Origin: Phycisphaeraceae bacterium | GTDB lineage: Bacteria; Planctomycetota; Phycisphaerae; Phycisphaerales; Zrk34 | Direction: 5' to 3' | Length of the DNA stretch: 64,000 nt | Assembly (NCBI GenBank): GCA_028282805.1 | Contig: JANQHD010000030.1 | Span: 1-64,000 of the forward strand | Shown here: positions 17,633 to 28,564 of the stretch, piece after piece | How the letters are laid out: each line of letters begins with the position of its first letter | Position numbering within the stretch: position 1 is the first letter of the stretch | Position numbers and translations under genes: made by a program | The notes under the pieces: generated by a model | The model's input: the letters and a program-made list of their open reading frames with translations, nothing else | Databases searched by the model: none | Told to the model about the DNA's origin: nothing

Positions 17633-18573
17633 TCGGCGGAGAGGCCTTGCAGCAGCGTGTTCAGGTTGTACCGCATCAGCCCCACATACGTCGAACGATC
17701 CTCTTCCAGCGGGCTGCCGAGCGGGTCGAGCACGAGCACCTTGGCGCCGGTCTGCGCTTCGATCATCTTCGCCGAGTCTTGCGAGAACTGCGGCTCGGCG
17801 AACACCGCTCGCAGCCCGTGCGTTTCGATTGTCTTTTTCACCAAGGCGCGTGCCTCGGGCGTGACCGCTTCGGGGCCCGACATCGGCCGGAGCGTCGCGG
17901 CGACCTCGAGGCCGTAGCGCTCGGCCAAGCGCCCGAACGCGTCGTGAAACGTCACGATCTTCGCGCCCTTGTGCTCGGCGAGCTTGGCGATGTATTCGTC
18001 GTGCAAGCTGTTGATCTGCTGAACCAGCGTCGCCGTGTTGTCCGACAACAACTCGCTGTGTTGCGTGCCCAGCACGTCGCCCAGCACGAGGAACAACTCG
18101 GCGGCGCCCTCCTGCATGAGCATCGGGTCCAACCACAAGTGCGGGTCGACCGGGCCGTGATGGTGGTGGTCGTGCCCCGCGTGGTCGTGGTGGTGATGGT
18201 GGTCGTGGTCGTGGTCGGCGTCGGCTTCGATCTTCACAACATCGGCGAGCACGAACCACTTGACGTCCTTGCGACCGGTGGCCTCGACCGCGCCCCGCAC
18301 CCAGTGGTCCAGGCCCAAGCCGTTGGCTACGACCAGGTCGGCCCGGGTCAGCGCCGCCATGTTCGACGCCGTCTGGTCGTACGCGTGCGGGCTCATGCCC
18401 GGCGGCAGCATGCACACCACCTCCGCCTCGTCACCCACGATCTGCTGCACGACCGCGGCCAGCGGGTAGATCGTCACCACCACCACCGGCTTGCCCGACG
18501 CGGCAGGCCGCCGGTCGCAACCGGCCAGTATGAGCAGCGCAGCAATGAAAAACAGTAAAAGGGTGTGTCGCAT
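17629..18573 (-). CDS. znuA: Zinc ABC transporter substrate-binding lipoprotein
   Basis: A 314-residue periplasmic metal-binding lipoprotein of cluster A-I. The lipobox is LILAGC. Metal ligands are seen in PPGMSPHAYDQ, DPHLWLDP, TFHDAFGRLAERYG and FAEPQFSQDS. A long histidine/aspartate-rich loop (HDHDHHHHHDHAGHDHHHH) is typical of zinc rather than manganese binders. The start at 18573 has GGTGG upstream and gives the proper lipoprotein signal; longer in-frame starts are not needed. It is coupled to the ATPase gene. Confidence 0.93.
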   Translation of the reverse strand: MRHTLLLFFIAALLILAGCDRRPAASGKPVVVVTIYPLAAVVQQIVGDEAEVVCMLPPGMSPHAYDQTASNMAALTRADLVVANGLGLDHWVRGAVEATGRKDVKWFVLADVVKIEADADHDHDHHHHHDHAGHDHHHHGPVDPHLWLDPMLMQEGAAELFLVLGDVLGTQHSELLSDNTATLVQQINSLHDEYIAKLAEHKGAKIVTFHDAFGRLAERYGLEVAATLRPMSGPEAVTPEARALVKKTIETHGLRAVFAEPQFSQDSAKMIEAQTGAKVLVLDPLGSPLEEDRSTYVGLMRYNLNTLLQGLSAE

Positions 18574-18595
18574 GATGTCCACCAATCTGCACATA

Positions 18596-18611
18596 TGATA
18601 CGCGATTCTCA
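18596..18611. promoter_or_regulatory. Candidate metal-regulator operator upstream of znuA
   Basis: TGATACGCGATTCTCA is an imperfect 16-bp palindrome (outer TGA/TCA with several inner pairs) about 23 bases before the znuA start. Fur/Zur-family operators often have TGA...TCA edges, so a Zur site is plausible. The match is weak. Confidence 0.3.
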
Positions 18612-18620
18612 ATAAGTAGT

Positions 18621-20042
18621 TTAGCCCAACCGAGCCCTCTTGGCGATCGCCCGCGCCATGCCCCCGAAGATCAGGGCGTGCCATGGCACCAGCGCGTACC
18701 AGTACACCACGCCCCACAGGCCCTTCGGCTCGAACAGCGCAATCTGGGTCAGGCGTGTGACCCCGGCTTCGAGTTCTGTCGCCTCCCATTGCAGCCACGC
18801 GCGACCGGGCAGCTTCATCTCGGCACGCAGCCGCAGCATGACACCAGGCTCGACCCGCTCGACGCGCCAGAAATCAACCGTCTCGCCCTCGAGCAACGCC
18901 ACGGGATCGCGTCGGCCACGACGCAACCCCGGGCCGCCGACCAGTTTGTCAATCCAACCACGCAACGACCACGCCCAATTCCACACCAGCCAGCGCTGGT
19001 CGCCCCCCAGCGTGCTGAACGCACGAAACACCGCGCCCGGCAGCGCGTCGACATCCACCATGCGCACCTCACGCATAAGCCCTTCTTCGTCGACCAGCTC
19101 GCTGTTCGCTTCGGCGCCCAACGCCCCGGACCAGCGGGTTTCGATCAGGTTCTTCTCGGTCCGCTCCAGCGCCAAGGCCACCGCCCGGGCGTACGAGATG
19201 GGCTCGATCAGCGGGAACAACTCTCGGGCCCGGCCCGTGTCCGCCAACAACGGCTGGATAAGCCCTTGCACCAGGGGCACGGCCAGACGGTTGGGCACGG
19301 GCGTGAAAAAGCCGACCCAACGCGCCGCCAGGCCGGGCGCGAGAAACGGCGTGGGCACGATCAGGCGGCGACTCAACCCGCGCTGCTCGGCGTAGACTTC
19401 CATCATCTGTTGGAACGTCAACCGGTCCGCGCCGACCTCAACCACACCGCACGGCCCGGTATCCAGCGCCCCGAGCAGGTAAGCCATCACGTCGCGCACC
19501 GCGATCGGCTGCACCGCGTTGCGGACCCAACGCGGCGTGACCATCAACGGCAAACGCTCCGTCAGGTAGCGGACCATCTCGAAGCTCGCCGAGCCCGAAC
19601 CGATGACCGGCCCGGCGCGAAACTCGCTCACACGGCCGGGCAATCGCTCTCGCAACACGCGCCCGGTTTCGGCCCGGCTGCGCAGGTGCTTGGAAACACC
19701 CGGCCCCTCGGGCAACAAGCCGCCCAAGTAGATCGCGTGCGTCTCATCACCGATCGCTTCCGCAAAGTTCACCGCGGCCCGGTTGTCGAGCTCGTCGAAA
19801 CTGCGCCCCGCCGTCATCGAATGCACGAGGTAATACGCCGCGTCGAAACCACGCAAGCGATCGCCCAGCGATGCGCGTTCCAGCAGGTCGGCTTCGATCA
19901 CCCCCACCCCCTCGGCGCCAGGCCGGCCATCGAAACGCCGGGCATCCCGCACGAGCACCGTGACCTCGTGGCCGGCCTCAAGCAGGCGTGGCGTCAAGCG
20001 CCCCCCGACGTACCCCGTGGCTCCGGTCAGCAGCACTCTCAT
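18621..20042 (-). CDS. NAD(P)-binding SDR-family protein with C-terminal DUF2867 domain
   Basis: A 473-residue protein. The N terminus has the Rossmann motif LLTGATGYVGGRL. A segment AAYYLVHSM replaces the usual catalytic tyrosine motif of extended short-chain dehydrogenases. From about residue 300 the sequence matches the DUF2867 type (IETRWSGALGA, DWFWR-like WRVERVEPG, WLQWEATE). E. coli YbjT has a comparable arrangement. The reaction is unknown. Its 3' end is 48 bases from znuA on the same strand, so it could be transcribed ahead of the zinc genes. Confidence 0.82.
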   Translation of the reverse strand: MRVLLTGATGYVGGRLTPRLLEAGHEVTVLVRDARRFDGRPGAEGVGVIEADLLERASLGDRLRGFDAAYYLVHSMTAGRSFDELDNRAAVNFAEAIGDETHAIYLGGLLPEGPGVSKHLRSRAETGRVLRERLPGRVSEFRAGPVIGSGSASFEMVRYLTERLPLMVTPRWVRNAVQPIAVRDVMAYLLGALDTGPCGVVEVGADRLTFQQMMEVYAEQRGLSRRLIVPTPFLAPGLAARWVGFFTPVPNRLAVPLVQGLIQPLLADTGRARELFPLIEPISYARAVALALERTEKNLIETRWSGALGAEANSELVDEEGLMREVRMVDVDALPGAVFRAFSTLGGDQRWLVWNWAWSLRGWIDKLVGGPGLRRGRRDPVALLEGETVDFWRVERVEPGVMLRLRAEMKLPGRAWLQWEATELEAGVTRLTQIALFEPKGLWGVVYWYALVPWHALIFGGMARAIAKRARLG

Positions 20043-20090
20043 GCCCGCATCTTACCCGCGCCGATGCGATCACACCGTGTCGAAGGCGAT

Positions 20091-20119
20091 AACAAAAAAA
20101 CCCACCGTTGTCCGGTGGG
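20091..20119 (-). terminator. Rho-independent terminator of tRNA-Ala
   Basis: On the minus strand, CCCACCG/CGGTGGG (7-bp stem, 5-base loop) is followed by seven T. It lies directly after the tRNA 3' end. Confidence 0.88.
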
Positions 20120-20129
20120 CCTTTCGAAG

Positions 20130-20202
20130 TGGAGCGGATGGGGATCGAACCCACAACCTCGTCGATGCGACCGACGCGCTCTCCCAATTGAGCTACCGCC
20201 CC
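20130..20202 (-). tRNA. tRNA-Ala(CGC)
   Basis: A 73-base cloverleaf on the minus strand. The acceptor stem GGGGCGG pairs with CCGCTCC and contains the G3-U70 pair that identifies alanine tRNA. The D arm is GCTC/GAGC. The anticodon stem CGTCG/CGACG encloses the loop GTCGCAT with anticodon CGC, and the T loop is GTTCGATCC. The discriminator is A73 and the CCA end is not encoded. A terminator follows. Confidence 0.95.
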
Positions 20203-20261
20203 GTGGCAAGCGACACAGTGTAAACACCGACCGGCCGGGCTTCAACCGGCCTTGCGTGGTG

Positions 20262-20323
20262 AGTTCCGGGTTCCAAGTCGGGCCACCCGCGTTGCGTGTA
20301 CTTGGAACTTGGAACCTGGAACT
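20262..20323. repeat. Inverted repeat of AGTTCC...AAGT type
   Basis: Arms of 17 bases (20262-20278 and 20307-20323) are complementary at 16 positions. The right arm is preceded by a partial direct copy (ACTTGGA at 20300). It lies between the tRNA gene and mutS. There is no T-tract. It looks like one copy of a dispersed intergenic repeat. Confidence 0.6.
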
Positions 20324-20343
20324 AAAACACGTACCCTCCCCGC

Positions 20344-22944
20344 ATGGCCAAGAGCCCCCACGACACGCCCGCGATGCGGCAATTCCGCCAGTTCAAGCAG
20401 CAGCACCCCGACTGCCTGCTGCTGTTCCGCATGGGCGATTTTTACGAATTGTTTTACGACGACGCGGTCATCGCGTCGAAGGCCGTGGGTCTGACGCTCA
20501 CGCAGCGCACCGAGGGCATCCCCATGGCGGGCGCCCCCTACCACCAGCTCGACACGTACCTGCGCCGGCTGATCCAGGCGGGGCACCGGGTGGCGGTGTG
20601 CGACCAGGTTGAAGACGCGGCGCAGGCCAAGGGTTTGGTCAAGCGCGACGTGACGCGCGTGGTGACCCCCGGCACGCTGACCGACGAAACCCTGTTGGAA
20701 GAGGGCCGCGAAAACCCGCTGGCGGCGGTGCAGTTTTTCGACGACGAGCGCGCGGCGGTCGCGTTCGCGGAGTTGAGCACGGGCGCGTTTCAGGTCGCCG
20801 AGCTGGGCGTCGACGTGCTGCGTGACGAGTTGGGCCGGGTGGCGCCGAGCGAGCTGCTGTACGTGGAAACGGCCGACAACCGGCCGCCCGACCGTGTGAA
20901 GCAGTTGGCCGAGATGATCGGCTGCGCGCTGACCGCGCGGCCGGCGTGGCAGTTCCGTTTGGCCGAGGCGGGCGAGACGCTGTTGCGCCAGTTCGCCGTG
21001 ACCACGCTCGAGGGGTTCGGCCTGTCCGACAACGACGCGACGCTCGGCCCGGCCGGCGCGGTGGTCAGCTATTTGCTCGAAACGCAACAAGCCCAAGACG
21101 GCCGGCTGCCGCACCTGCGCCCGCCCCGCCGGTACGAACAGGCGGCACACCTGGTGATCGACCAGACATCGCTGCGCGCCCTCGAGGTCGAACGCACCAT
21201 GCGCAGCGGCGAGCGGAGCGGTTCGCTGCTGGCCACGCTCGACGACTGCCGCACGGCCATGGGCAAGCGCCTATTGCGCCACTGGCTGTGCTACCCGCTG
21301 CGCGACCGGGGCGCGATCGAGGCGCGGCAGCGCATGGTCGCGGCGCTTGTCGACGATGCGATCTTTTCCGACGACCTGAACAAAACGCTGGGCGACGTGC
21401 AGGACGTGCAGCGCATGGCCAGCCGGATCGCGATCGGCCGGCCGAGCCCGCGCGACCTGGTCGCCACCGGCAGGTCGGTTGCGCGCATCGACGACGTACT
21501 ACAACTGGTCGACCAGCGCCCGGCTTTCGAACCGGCGAAAGCGGCGCTCGCGGAAGCTGCGCCAGCGCTGCGCGAGCTTGCGGAGAAACTCAACGCCGCC
21601 TGCGTCGAGACGCCCCCGGCGCACATGCGCGAGGGCGGGCTGATCGCCGACGGCTACGACAAGCAGCTCGACGAATACCGCGGCCTGCAACGCGACTCGA
21701 ACACCTGGCTGGCCGAGTACCAGGCACAGCTGACCGAGACGACGGGCATCACCACGCTGAAGGTCGGTTACAACAAGGTCTTCGGTTACTACATCGAGGT
21801 CACGCACGCGCAGGCGGACAAGGTGCCCGACGAGTTCACGCGCAAGCAGACGCTGAAGAACGCCGAGCGCTACATCACGCCGCAGCTCAAGGAATACGAG
21901 AACAAGGTGCTGGGCGCGGCGAGCAAGGCGATCACGCGGGAGCAGGACCTGTTCGGCAAGCTGGTCGACGCGGCCAAGGTGAGACTCGATCAACTGCAAA
22001 GCTTCGCCGACACGCTCGCTGCGCTCGACGTGATCGGGTGTTTCGCGCGGCGTGCGACCAAGTACCGTTACGTGCAGCCGAACGTGGTCGACCAACCGAT
22101 ACTGAAAATCACCGACGGCCGGCACCCGGTGCTCGACGAGTTGTTGGCCGACCAGTTCGTGCCGAACGACAACGACCTGGGCAACGATCAAACGCTGGCG
22201 CTGATCACGGGCCCGAACATGGCGGGCAAGAGCACGTACATCCGCCAGGCGGCGCTGCTGACGCTGCTGGCGCACACGGGCAGTTTTTTGCCGGCGACCG
22301 AGGCGACGGTGGGCCTGACCGACCGCATCTTCACGCGCATCGGCGCGAGCGACGAGCTGCACGCGGGGCAGTCGACGTTCATGGTGGAGATGGTCGAGAC
22401 GGCCAACATCTGCCACCACGCCACCAGGCGTTCGCTGGTGATACTCGATGAGATCGGTCGCGGTACGAGCACCTACGACGGGCTTTCGCTGGCGTGGGCG
22501 ATCGCCGAGCACCTGTCGCGGGTCGGCTGCCGGACGCTGTTCGCCACGCACTACCACGAGCTGACGGCGTTGGCCGGTGCGCACGAGAACGTGATGAACT
22601 TGAACGTGACGGTGCGCGAGTGGAAAGATCAGGTGGTGTTCCTGCACCGCATCCAGCGGGGCGGCACGGACCGCAGCTACGGCATTCACGTGGCGAAGAT
22701 CGCGGGGTTGCCGGGCGAAGTGATCGACCGGGCGCGCGACCTGATCGGCGAGCTTGAGGGCAACGGCGCCATGATCGACAAGCAGACGCCGCACCCGCTG
22801 GTCGACGAGGACCAGATGGGCCTGTTTACCGAGTTCGTCGTGCACCCGGCGGTGGAGAAGCTGCGGGAGGCGGACCTCAACGCGCTGTCGCCGCTGGAGG
22901 CGTTCGACCTGTTGCGCCGGCTGAAGGACGAGTTGGAGGGTTAA
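20344..22944 (+). CDS. mutS: DNA mismatch repair protein MutS
   Basis: An 866-residue mismatch-recognition ATPase. The N-terminal mismatch-binding domain has LLFRMGDFYELFYDDA, containing the Phe-x-Glu motif. The clamp and lever region includes FGYYIEVTH. The ATPase has Walker A GPNMAGKSTYIRQ, LDEIGRGTSTYDG and the signature FATHYHEL. Length and domain order match MutS1. No mutL is adjacent. The start is the first ATG giving the canonical N terminus; no ribosome-binding site is evident. Confidence 0.97.
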   Translation: MAKSPHDTPAMRQFRQFKQQHPDCLLLFRMGDFYELFYDDAVIASKAVGLTLTQRTEGIPMAGAPYHQLDTYLRRLIQAGHRVAVCDQVEDAAQAKGLVKRDVTRVVTPGTLTDETLLEEGRENPLAAVQFFDDERAAVAFAELSTGAFQVAELGVDVLRDELGRVAPSELLYVETADNRPPDRVKQLAEMIGCALTARPAWQFRLAEAGETLLRQFAVTTLEGFGLSDNDATLGPAGAVVSYLLETQQAQDGRLPHLRPPRRYEQAAHLVIDQTSLRALEVERTMRSGERSGSLLATLDDCRTAMGKRLLRHWLCYPLRDRGAIEARQRMVAALVDDAIFSDDLNKTLGDVQDVQRMASRIAIGRPSPRDLVATGRSVARIDDVLQLVDQRPAFEPAKAALAEAAPALRELAEKLNAACVETPPAHMREGGLIADGYDKQLDEYRGLQRDSNTWLAEYQAQLTETTGITTLKVGYNKVFGYYIEVTHAQADKVPDEFTRKQTLKNAERYITPQLKEYENKVLGAASKAITREQDLFGKLVDAAKVRLDQLQSFADTLAALDVIGCFARRATKYRYVQPNVVDQPILKITDGRHPVLDELLADQFVPNDNDLGNDQTLALITGPNMAGKSTYIRQAALLTLLAHTGSFLPATEATVGLTDRIFTRIGASDELHAGQSTFMVEMVETANICHHATRRSLVILDEIGRGTSTYDGLSLAWAIAEHLSRVGCRTLFATHYHELTALAGAHENVMNLNVTVREWKDQVVFLHRIQRGGTDRSYGIHVAKIAGLPGEVIDRARDLIGELEGNGAMIDKQTPHPLVDEDQMGLFTEFVVHPAVEKLREADLNALSPLEAFDLLRRLKDELEG

Positions 22945-22988
22945 ATTCGTTTACGCCCGGGGCCGTGCTTGCCGATCTACAATGCAGT

Positions 22989-25070
22989 ATGAACGGCAAG
23001 CAACCCCACCGACCGCGCGTGCTGATGGGCCGGCCTGGCCACTTCGCGGTGCGGTACGTGATCAACCCGTGGATGGCGGGCCACGTCGGCGTGGCGCGGA
23101 CGGACGTAGCGCTGCGGCAGTGGCAGGCGCTGTACGACATCGTGGCGAAGCACGCGCACGTGGAGCTGATCGACGACGTCGATGGCCAGCCGGACATGTG
23201 CTTCGTGGCCAACGCGGGCCTGGTGGTTGACGGGCGGGCCGTGCTCAGCCGGTTCCGTGTGCCGCAGCGTGTGGGTGAGCAGGCGCATTTTCATAAATGG
23301 TTCGAGTCGGCCGGCTATGAGCTGGTCGAGCTGCCCGCCGACGAGTACTTCGAGGGCGAGGGCGATGCGCTGGTGCAGCCGGGCGAGCCGGTGGTGTGGG
23401 CCGGGTACGGCGTGCGCAGCTCGCTGGAGAGCCACCGCGCCCTGGCCGAGCAATTGAACGTCGAGGTCGTGTCGCTGCGGCTGATCGACGAACGGTTCTA
23501 CCACCTGGACACCTGCTTCTACCCGTTGCCCGGGGGGTGCGTGGTGTACTACCCCGGCGCGTTCGGCAAGCGTTCGCTGCGTGTGCTGGAGGACCGCGTG
23601 CCGGCCGACAAGCGCATCGCGGTTTCGACCGACGACGCGATGCGCTTCGCCAGCAACGCCGTGCGCCTGGGCAATACCATCATCGCCAATCACGCCGGCG
23701 ACGAGCTGCGGGCGCGCTTGAGCGACTGGGGTTACGAGGTCGTGACCACGCCGCTGAGTGAGTTCATGCTCGCCGGGGGCGCGGCCAAGTGTTTGACGCT
23801 GCTGTTGGAACAGGAACTGCCCGACGACTTCGAGCATCGGCTGGCGGTCGAATCGACGATCCGGCAGACCACGCTGGCGATCGAGGGGCACCTGCTCGAC
23901 ACGGGCCTGATGAACGATGCGCTGGACCGGGTGACCGACGAGGGCGGCAGCTTCCACGTCAGCGCGTTCAACGTCGGCGAACGGCGTGACCAGCCCTCAC
24001 ACGCGCACCTGCGCATCAGCGCCCCCGACGACGCAACGCTGGACCTGATCGTGGGCCGGCTGATGGGCATCGGCGCCGAGCCGACCGCCGAGCCGATCGA
24101 CGCGCGGCTCGAACCGGTGGAGCAGGCGGGCGTGGCGCCGCGCGCGTTCTACTCGACGACCATCTACCCCACCGACGTGCGGATCGACGGCAAGTGGCTG
24201 CGCTGCACGGGCCAGCGGATGGACGCGGTGGTCGTGGTCGACGGTGATCAAGCGACGTGCCGGCTGATCCGCGACGTCAAGGCCGGCGACCGCGTGGTGT
24301 GCGGCCACGAGGGCGTGCGCATCCACACGCCACAGATGAGCGAGCGCCAGGGCGACTTCGCGTTCATGACCGGCAGCGTGTCAAGCGAACGGCGCGTCGA
24401 GCTGGCGATCGACCAGCTGGCGTGGGAGATGGACCGCATCAAGCAGCGCGGCGGGCGCATCGCGTTCGTCGCCGGGCCGGTCGTGATCCACACGGGCGGC
24501 GCCGAACACTTCGTGCGGTTGATCGAGGCGGGTTACATCAACACGCTGCTGACCGGCAACGCCCTGCCGGTGCACGACATCGAGAACAACCTGTTCGGCA
24601 CGTCGCTGGGCGTCGACCTGCAACGCGGCGGCGCGGTCCACGGCGGCCACCAGCACCACCTGCGCGCCATCAACCAGGTACGCCGCGCCGGCAGCATCGC
24701 CGCGGCCGTCGAACAGGGCGTGGTCACCGGCGGCATCATGCACGCTTGCGTTAAACACGGCGTCGACTACGTGCTGGCCGGTTCGATCCGCGACGACGGG
24801 CCGTTGCCCGACACGCTGATGGACCTGGTCGAGGCGCAGCGCGCTTACGCCGAGGCGATCGAGGGGGCGTCGATGATCGTGATGCTCGCGTCGATGCTGC
24901 ACGCGATCGGCACGGGCAACATGACCCCCGCGGGCGTGCGGCTGGTTTGCGTCGACATCAGCCCGGCGGTCGTGACCAAGCTCGCCGACCGCGGCAGCGT
25001 CGAGTCGACGGGCATCGTGACGGACGTGGGCCTGTTTTTGAGGCTGCTGGCCGACCGGCTGGTGGGGTGA
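22989..25070 (+). CDS. argZ: Arginine dihydrolase/ornithine cyclodeaminase-type fusion (ArgZ/AgrE family)
   Basis: A 693-residue fusion. Residues 1-280 have the guanidino-group-modifying fold: FVANAG (Asn75), FEGEGDAL (Glu and Asp near 122-126), FYHLD (His172) and the nucleophile Cys268 in LAGGAAKC. The asparagine replaces the acidic residue of arginine deiminases. In the characterised cyanobacterial family, to my knowledge, this correlates with full hydrolysis of arginine to ornithine, ammonia and CO2. The C-terminal half carries the LOR/SDH-type domain (GGRIAFVAGPVVIHTGG, LTGNALPVHDIE), which in AgrE converts ornithine to proline. The ATG at 22989 is used. It would feed arginine nitrogen to ammonia and proline. 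No other arginine genes are adjacent; argC is 17 kb away. Confidence 0.82.
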   Translation: MNGKQPHRPRVLMGRPGHFAVRYVINPWMAGHVGVARTDVALRQWQALYDIVAKHAHVELIDDVDGQPDMCFVANAGLVVDGRAVLSRFRVPQRVGEQAHFHKWFESAGYELVELPADEYFEGEGDALVQPGEPVVWAGYGVRSSLESHRALAEQLNVEVVSLRLIDERFYHLDTCFYPLPGGCVVYYPGAFGKRSLRVLEDRVPADKRIAVSTDDAMRFASNAVRLGNTIIANHAGDELRARLSDWGYEVVTTPLSEFMLAGGAAKCLTLLLEQELPDDFEHRLAVESTIRQTTLAIEGHLLDTGLMNDALDRVTDEGGSFHVSAFNVGERRDQPSHAHLRISAPDDATLDLIVGRLMGIGAEPTAEPIDARLEPVEQAGVAPRAFYSTTIYPTDVRIDGKWLRCTGQRMDAVVVVDGDQATCRLIRDVKAGDRVVCGHEGVRIHTPQMSERQGDFAFMTGSVSSERRVELAIDQLAWEMDRIKQRGGRIAFVAGPVVIHTGGAEHFVRLIEAGYINTLLTGNALPVHDIENNLFGTSLGVDLQRGGAVHGGHQHHLRAINQVRRAGSIAAAVEQGVVTGGIMHACVKHGVDYVLAGSIRDDGPLPDTLMDLVEAQRAYAEAIEGASMIVMLASMLHAIGTGNMTPAGVRLVCVDISPAVVTKLADRGSVESTGIVTDVGLFLRLLADRLVG

Positions 25071-25173
25071 ATGAAAGCACCGCCCTGCGGGCGGTCGCTA
25101 AACGGGGGGTGTGCGCTGAGTGTCGATGCCGCTACGATACGCCCCATTCACACGAACGGGAGCGCGCGGCGAC

Positions 25174-26349
<1,176 letters not shown>

Positions 26350-26457
26350 CGGCACGTATCGACCGGTCCGTGTGCTGGCGTTGCCAGCAAGCCCATTGGC
26401 GGATATCGTGATTTAGGTCTTATTAACGCCGCAAGGAAGACCGGATTTCCGGTGACG

Positions 26458-28437
26458 ATGTTAGAAACAGCCATTACCGAAACCCCCGCGAGCCCGACCG
26501 TCCGCCCCTCGCTGCACGAAGAGGCCCAACAATCGCTCGACGCCGCATGCGCCGACCTACTGTCGCAACAGAACGACGAAGGCTACTGGTGCGCCGAACT
26601 CGAGGGCGATTCGATCCTGCAAAGCGAGTACATCCTGCTCAAGTGGATCGTCGAGCAGGAAGACGACCCCCGCCTGCCGAAGATCGCCAACTACCTGCGC
26701 AAGCAGCAGCGCGAAGAGGACGGCGCGTGGGTGCAGTACCCCGGGGCCAAGCCGGACCTGTCGGCGACGGTCAAGGCGTACTTCGCGCTGAAGCTCGTCG
26801 GCGACGACGTCGACGCGCCGCACATGGCCAAGGCCCGCAAGCTCATCCTCGACCTCGGCGGCGCCGAACGCTGCAACACCTACAGCAAGTTCTACCTCGC
26901 GGCGCTGGGGCAGATGCACTACGACTCGGTGCCCGCGATCCCACCGGAGATGGTGCTCCTGCCCAAGTGGTTCTACTTCCACCTCGACAAGGTCTCCGCC
27001 TGGTCGCGCACCATGATTATGCCGCTGAGCATCGTCTCCAGCTACCGCCCCGTGCGGCAGCTGCCCGAGCCCAAGGGCATCATGGAGCTGTACACCAACC
27101 ACGACTACCTGCACCGGCCGTACGTCGGGTTCGACAAGCGGCTACTGACGTGGAAGAACCTGTTCCTCGCGGCCGACAAGGGCCTGAAGATCTGGGAGAA
27201 GACACGCCTCACGCTGCTGCGCAAGAAGGCGCTGCAACAGATCGAGCAGTGGATCCTCGAGCGCACGCAGCACTCCGACGGCTTGGGCGCGATCTACCCG
27301 CCGATGGTGTACATCATCATCGCGCTGCGCTGTCTCGGTTACGACGAGGACGACGAGCACGTCCGCGAGGCGTGGGGCCAGCTCGACCGGCTGATGATCG
27401 AGCAGAACGGCGACATCCGCTTCCAGCCGTGCTTCTCGCCGGTGTGGGATTCGGGCATCGCGCTGTACGCCTTGACCGAGGCGGGCTACAAGGCCTCGCA
27501 GCCGCAGGTGCACAAGGCCGTCGACTGGCTGGTGAGCAAAGAGTGCACGCAGGTCGTGGGCGACTGGAAGAACAACGTGCCCCACGACGTGGAGCCGACC
27601 GGCTGGTACTTCGAGTTCAACAACGCCTATTACCCCGACGTCGACGACACCGCGATGGTGACTATGGCCCTGCACCGCGCGGCCAACGGCTCGGCGCCGG
27701 AAGCGGCGGCGGCGGCGAAGCGCGGCGTCAAGTGGATCCTCGCGATGCAGAACGACGACGGCGGTTGGGCCGCGTTCGATCGCACCATCCACCGCCCGAT
27801 CCTCGAGTACATCCCCTTCGCCGATCACAACGCGATCCAGGACCCCTCGTGCCCCGACATCGCCGGGCGCACGCTCGAGTGCCTCGGCCACCTCGGCCTC
27901 GACATCAAGCACCCCGCCGTGACCAAGGCCGTCGACTTCATCCGCGACACGCAGGAGCCCGAGGGCTGCTGGTTCGGCCGCTGGGGCGTGAACTACGTCT
28001 ACGGCACGTGGCAGGTGCTCTGCGGCTTGAAGAACGTGGGCGTCGACATGGGCAGCGGCTGGGTGCGCAAGGCCGGCCTGTGGTTGCGCAGCGTGCAGAA
28101 GCCCGACGGCTCGTTCGGCGAGTCGGCCGACAGCTACGAGCAGCCCGAGCTCAAGGGCAAGGGCCCGTCGACCGCGTCGCAGACCGCGTGGGGCGCGATG
28201 GGGTTGATGGCGGTGTTCGGCCCCGACGACGAAAACGTTAAACGCGCCCTGCAATGGCTGGTCGACACACAGCTGGCCGAGCGCGACGAGCAGTCCGACG
28301 ACAACGCCGGCTCGTGGCGCGAGGACTGGTTCACCGGCACCGGCTTCCCCCGCGTGTTCTACCTGAGGTACCACCTCTACCGGTTGTACTTCCCCGTCAT
28401 GGCGCTGGGCCGGTGGCTGCGCTCGCGCCAGCGCTGA
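26458..28437 (+). CDS. shc: Squalene-hopene cyclase
   Basis: A monotopic membrane-associated enzyme cyclising squalene to hopene/hopanol for hopanoid lipids. It has about 659 residues. The catalytic DxDD motif is seen as [10 protein letters not shown] (about residues 394-399). Several QW-type repeats are present ([19 protein letters not shown] near the end, [16 protein letters not shown]). An ATG at 26458 or a GTG two codons earlier could start translation; neither has a well-placed ribosome-binding site. No other hopanoid genes are adjacent. Confidence 0.96.
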   Translation: MLETAITETPASPTVRPSLHEEAQQSLDAACADLLSQQNDEGYWCAELEGDSILQSEYILLKWIVEQEDDPRLPKIANYLRKQQREEDGAWVQYPGAKPDLSATVKAYFALKLVGDDVDAPHMAKARKLILDLGGAERCNTYSKFYLAALGQMHYDSVPAIPPEMVLLPKWFYFHLDKVSAWSRTMIMPLSIVSSYRPVRQLPEPKGIMELYTNHDYLHRPYVGFDKRLLTWKNLFLAADKGLKIWEKTRLTLLRKKALQQIEQWILERTQHSDGLGAIYPPMVYIIIALRCLGYDEDDEHVREAWGQLDRLMIEQNGDIRFQPCFSPVWDSGIALYALTEAGYKASQPQVHKAVDWLVSKECTQVVGDWKNNVPHDVEPTGWYFEFNNAYYPDVDDTAMVTMALHRAANGSAPEAAAAAKRGVKWILAMQNDDGGWAAFDRTIHRPILEYIPFADHNAIQDPSCPDIAGRTLECLGHLGLDIKHPAVTKAVDFIRDTQEPEGCWFGRWGVNYVYGTWQVLCGLKNVGVDMGSGWVRKAGLWLRSVQKPDGSFGESADSYEQPELKGKGPSTASQTAWGAMGLMAVFGPDDENVKRALQWLVDTQLAERDEQSDDNAGSWREDWFTGTGFPRVFYLRYHLYRLYFPVMALGRWLRSRQR

Positions 28438-28564
28438 TTTCCCGCGCCCCGTCCCATAACGCTCGCACTTGCTCATCTCCCCGCTTCAGTCGCCCTCCGT
28501 ATTAACCGATTGTCGCTAAGTGGAAGTTGCGCACGGTGGGTGCCGGCGCGGGGAATGGACATAC

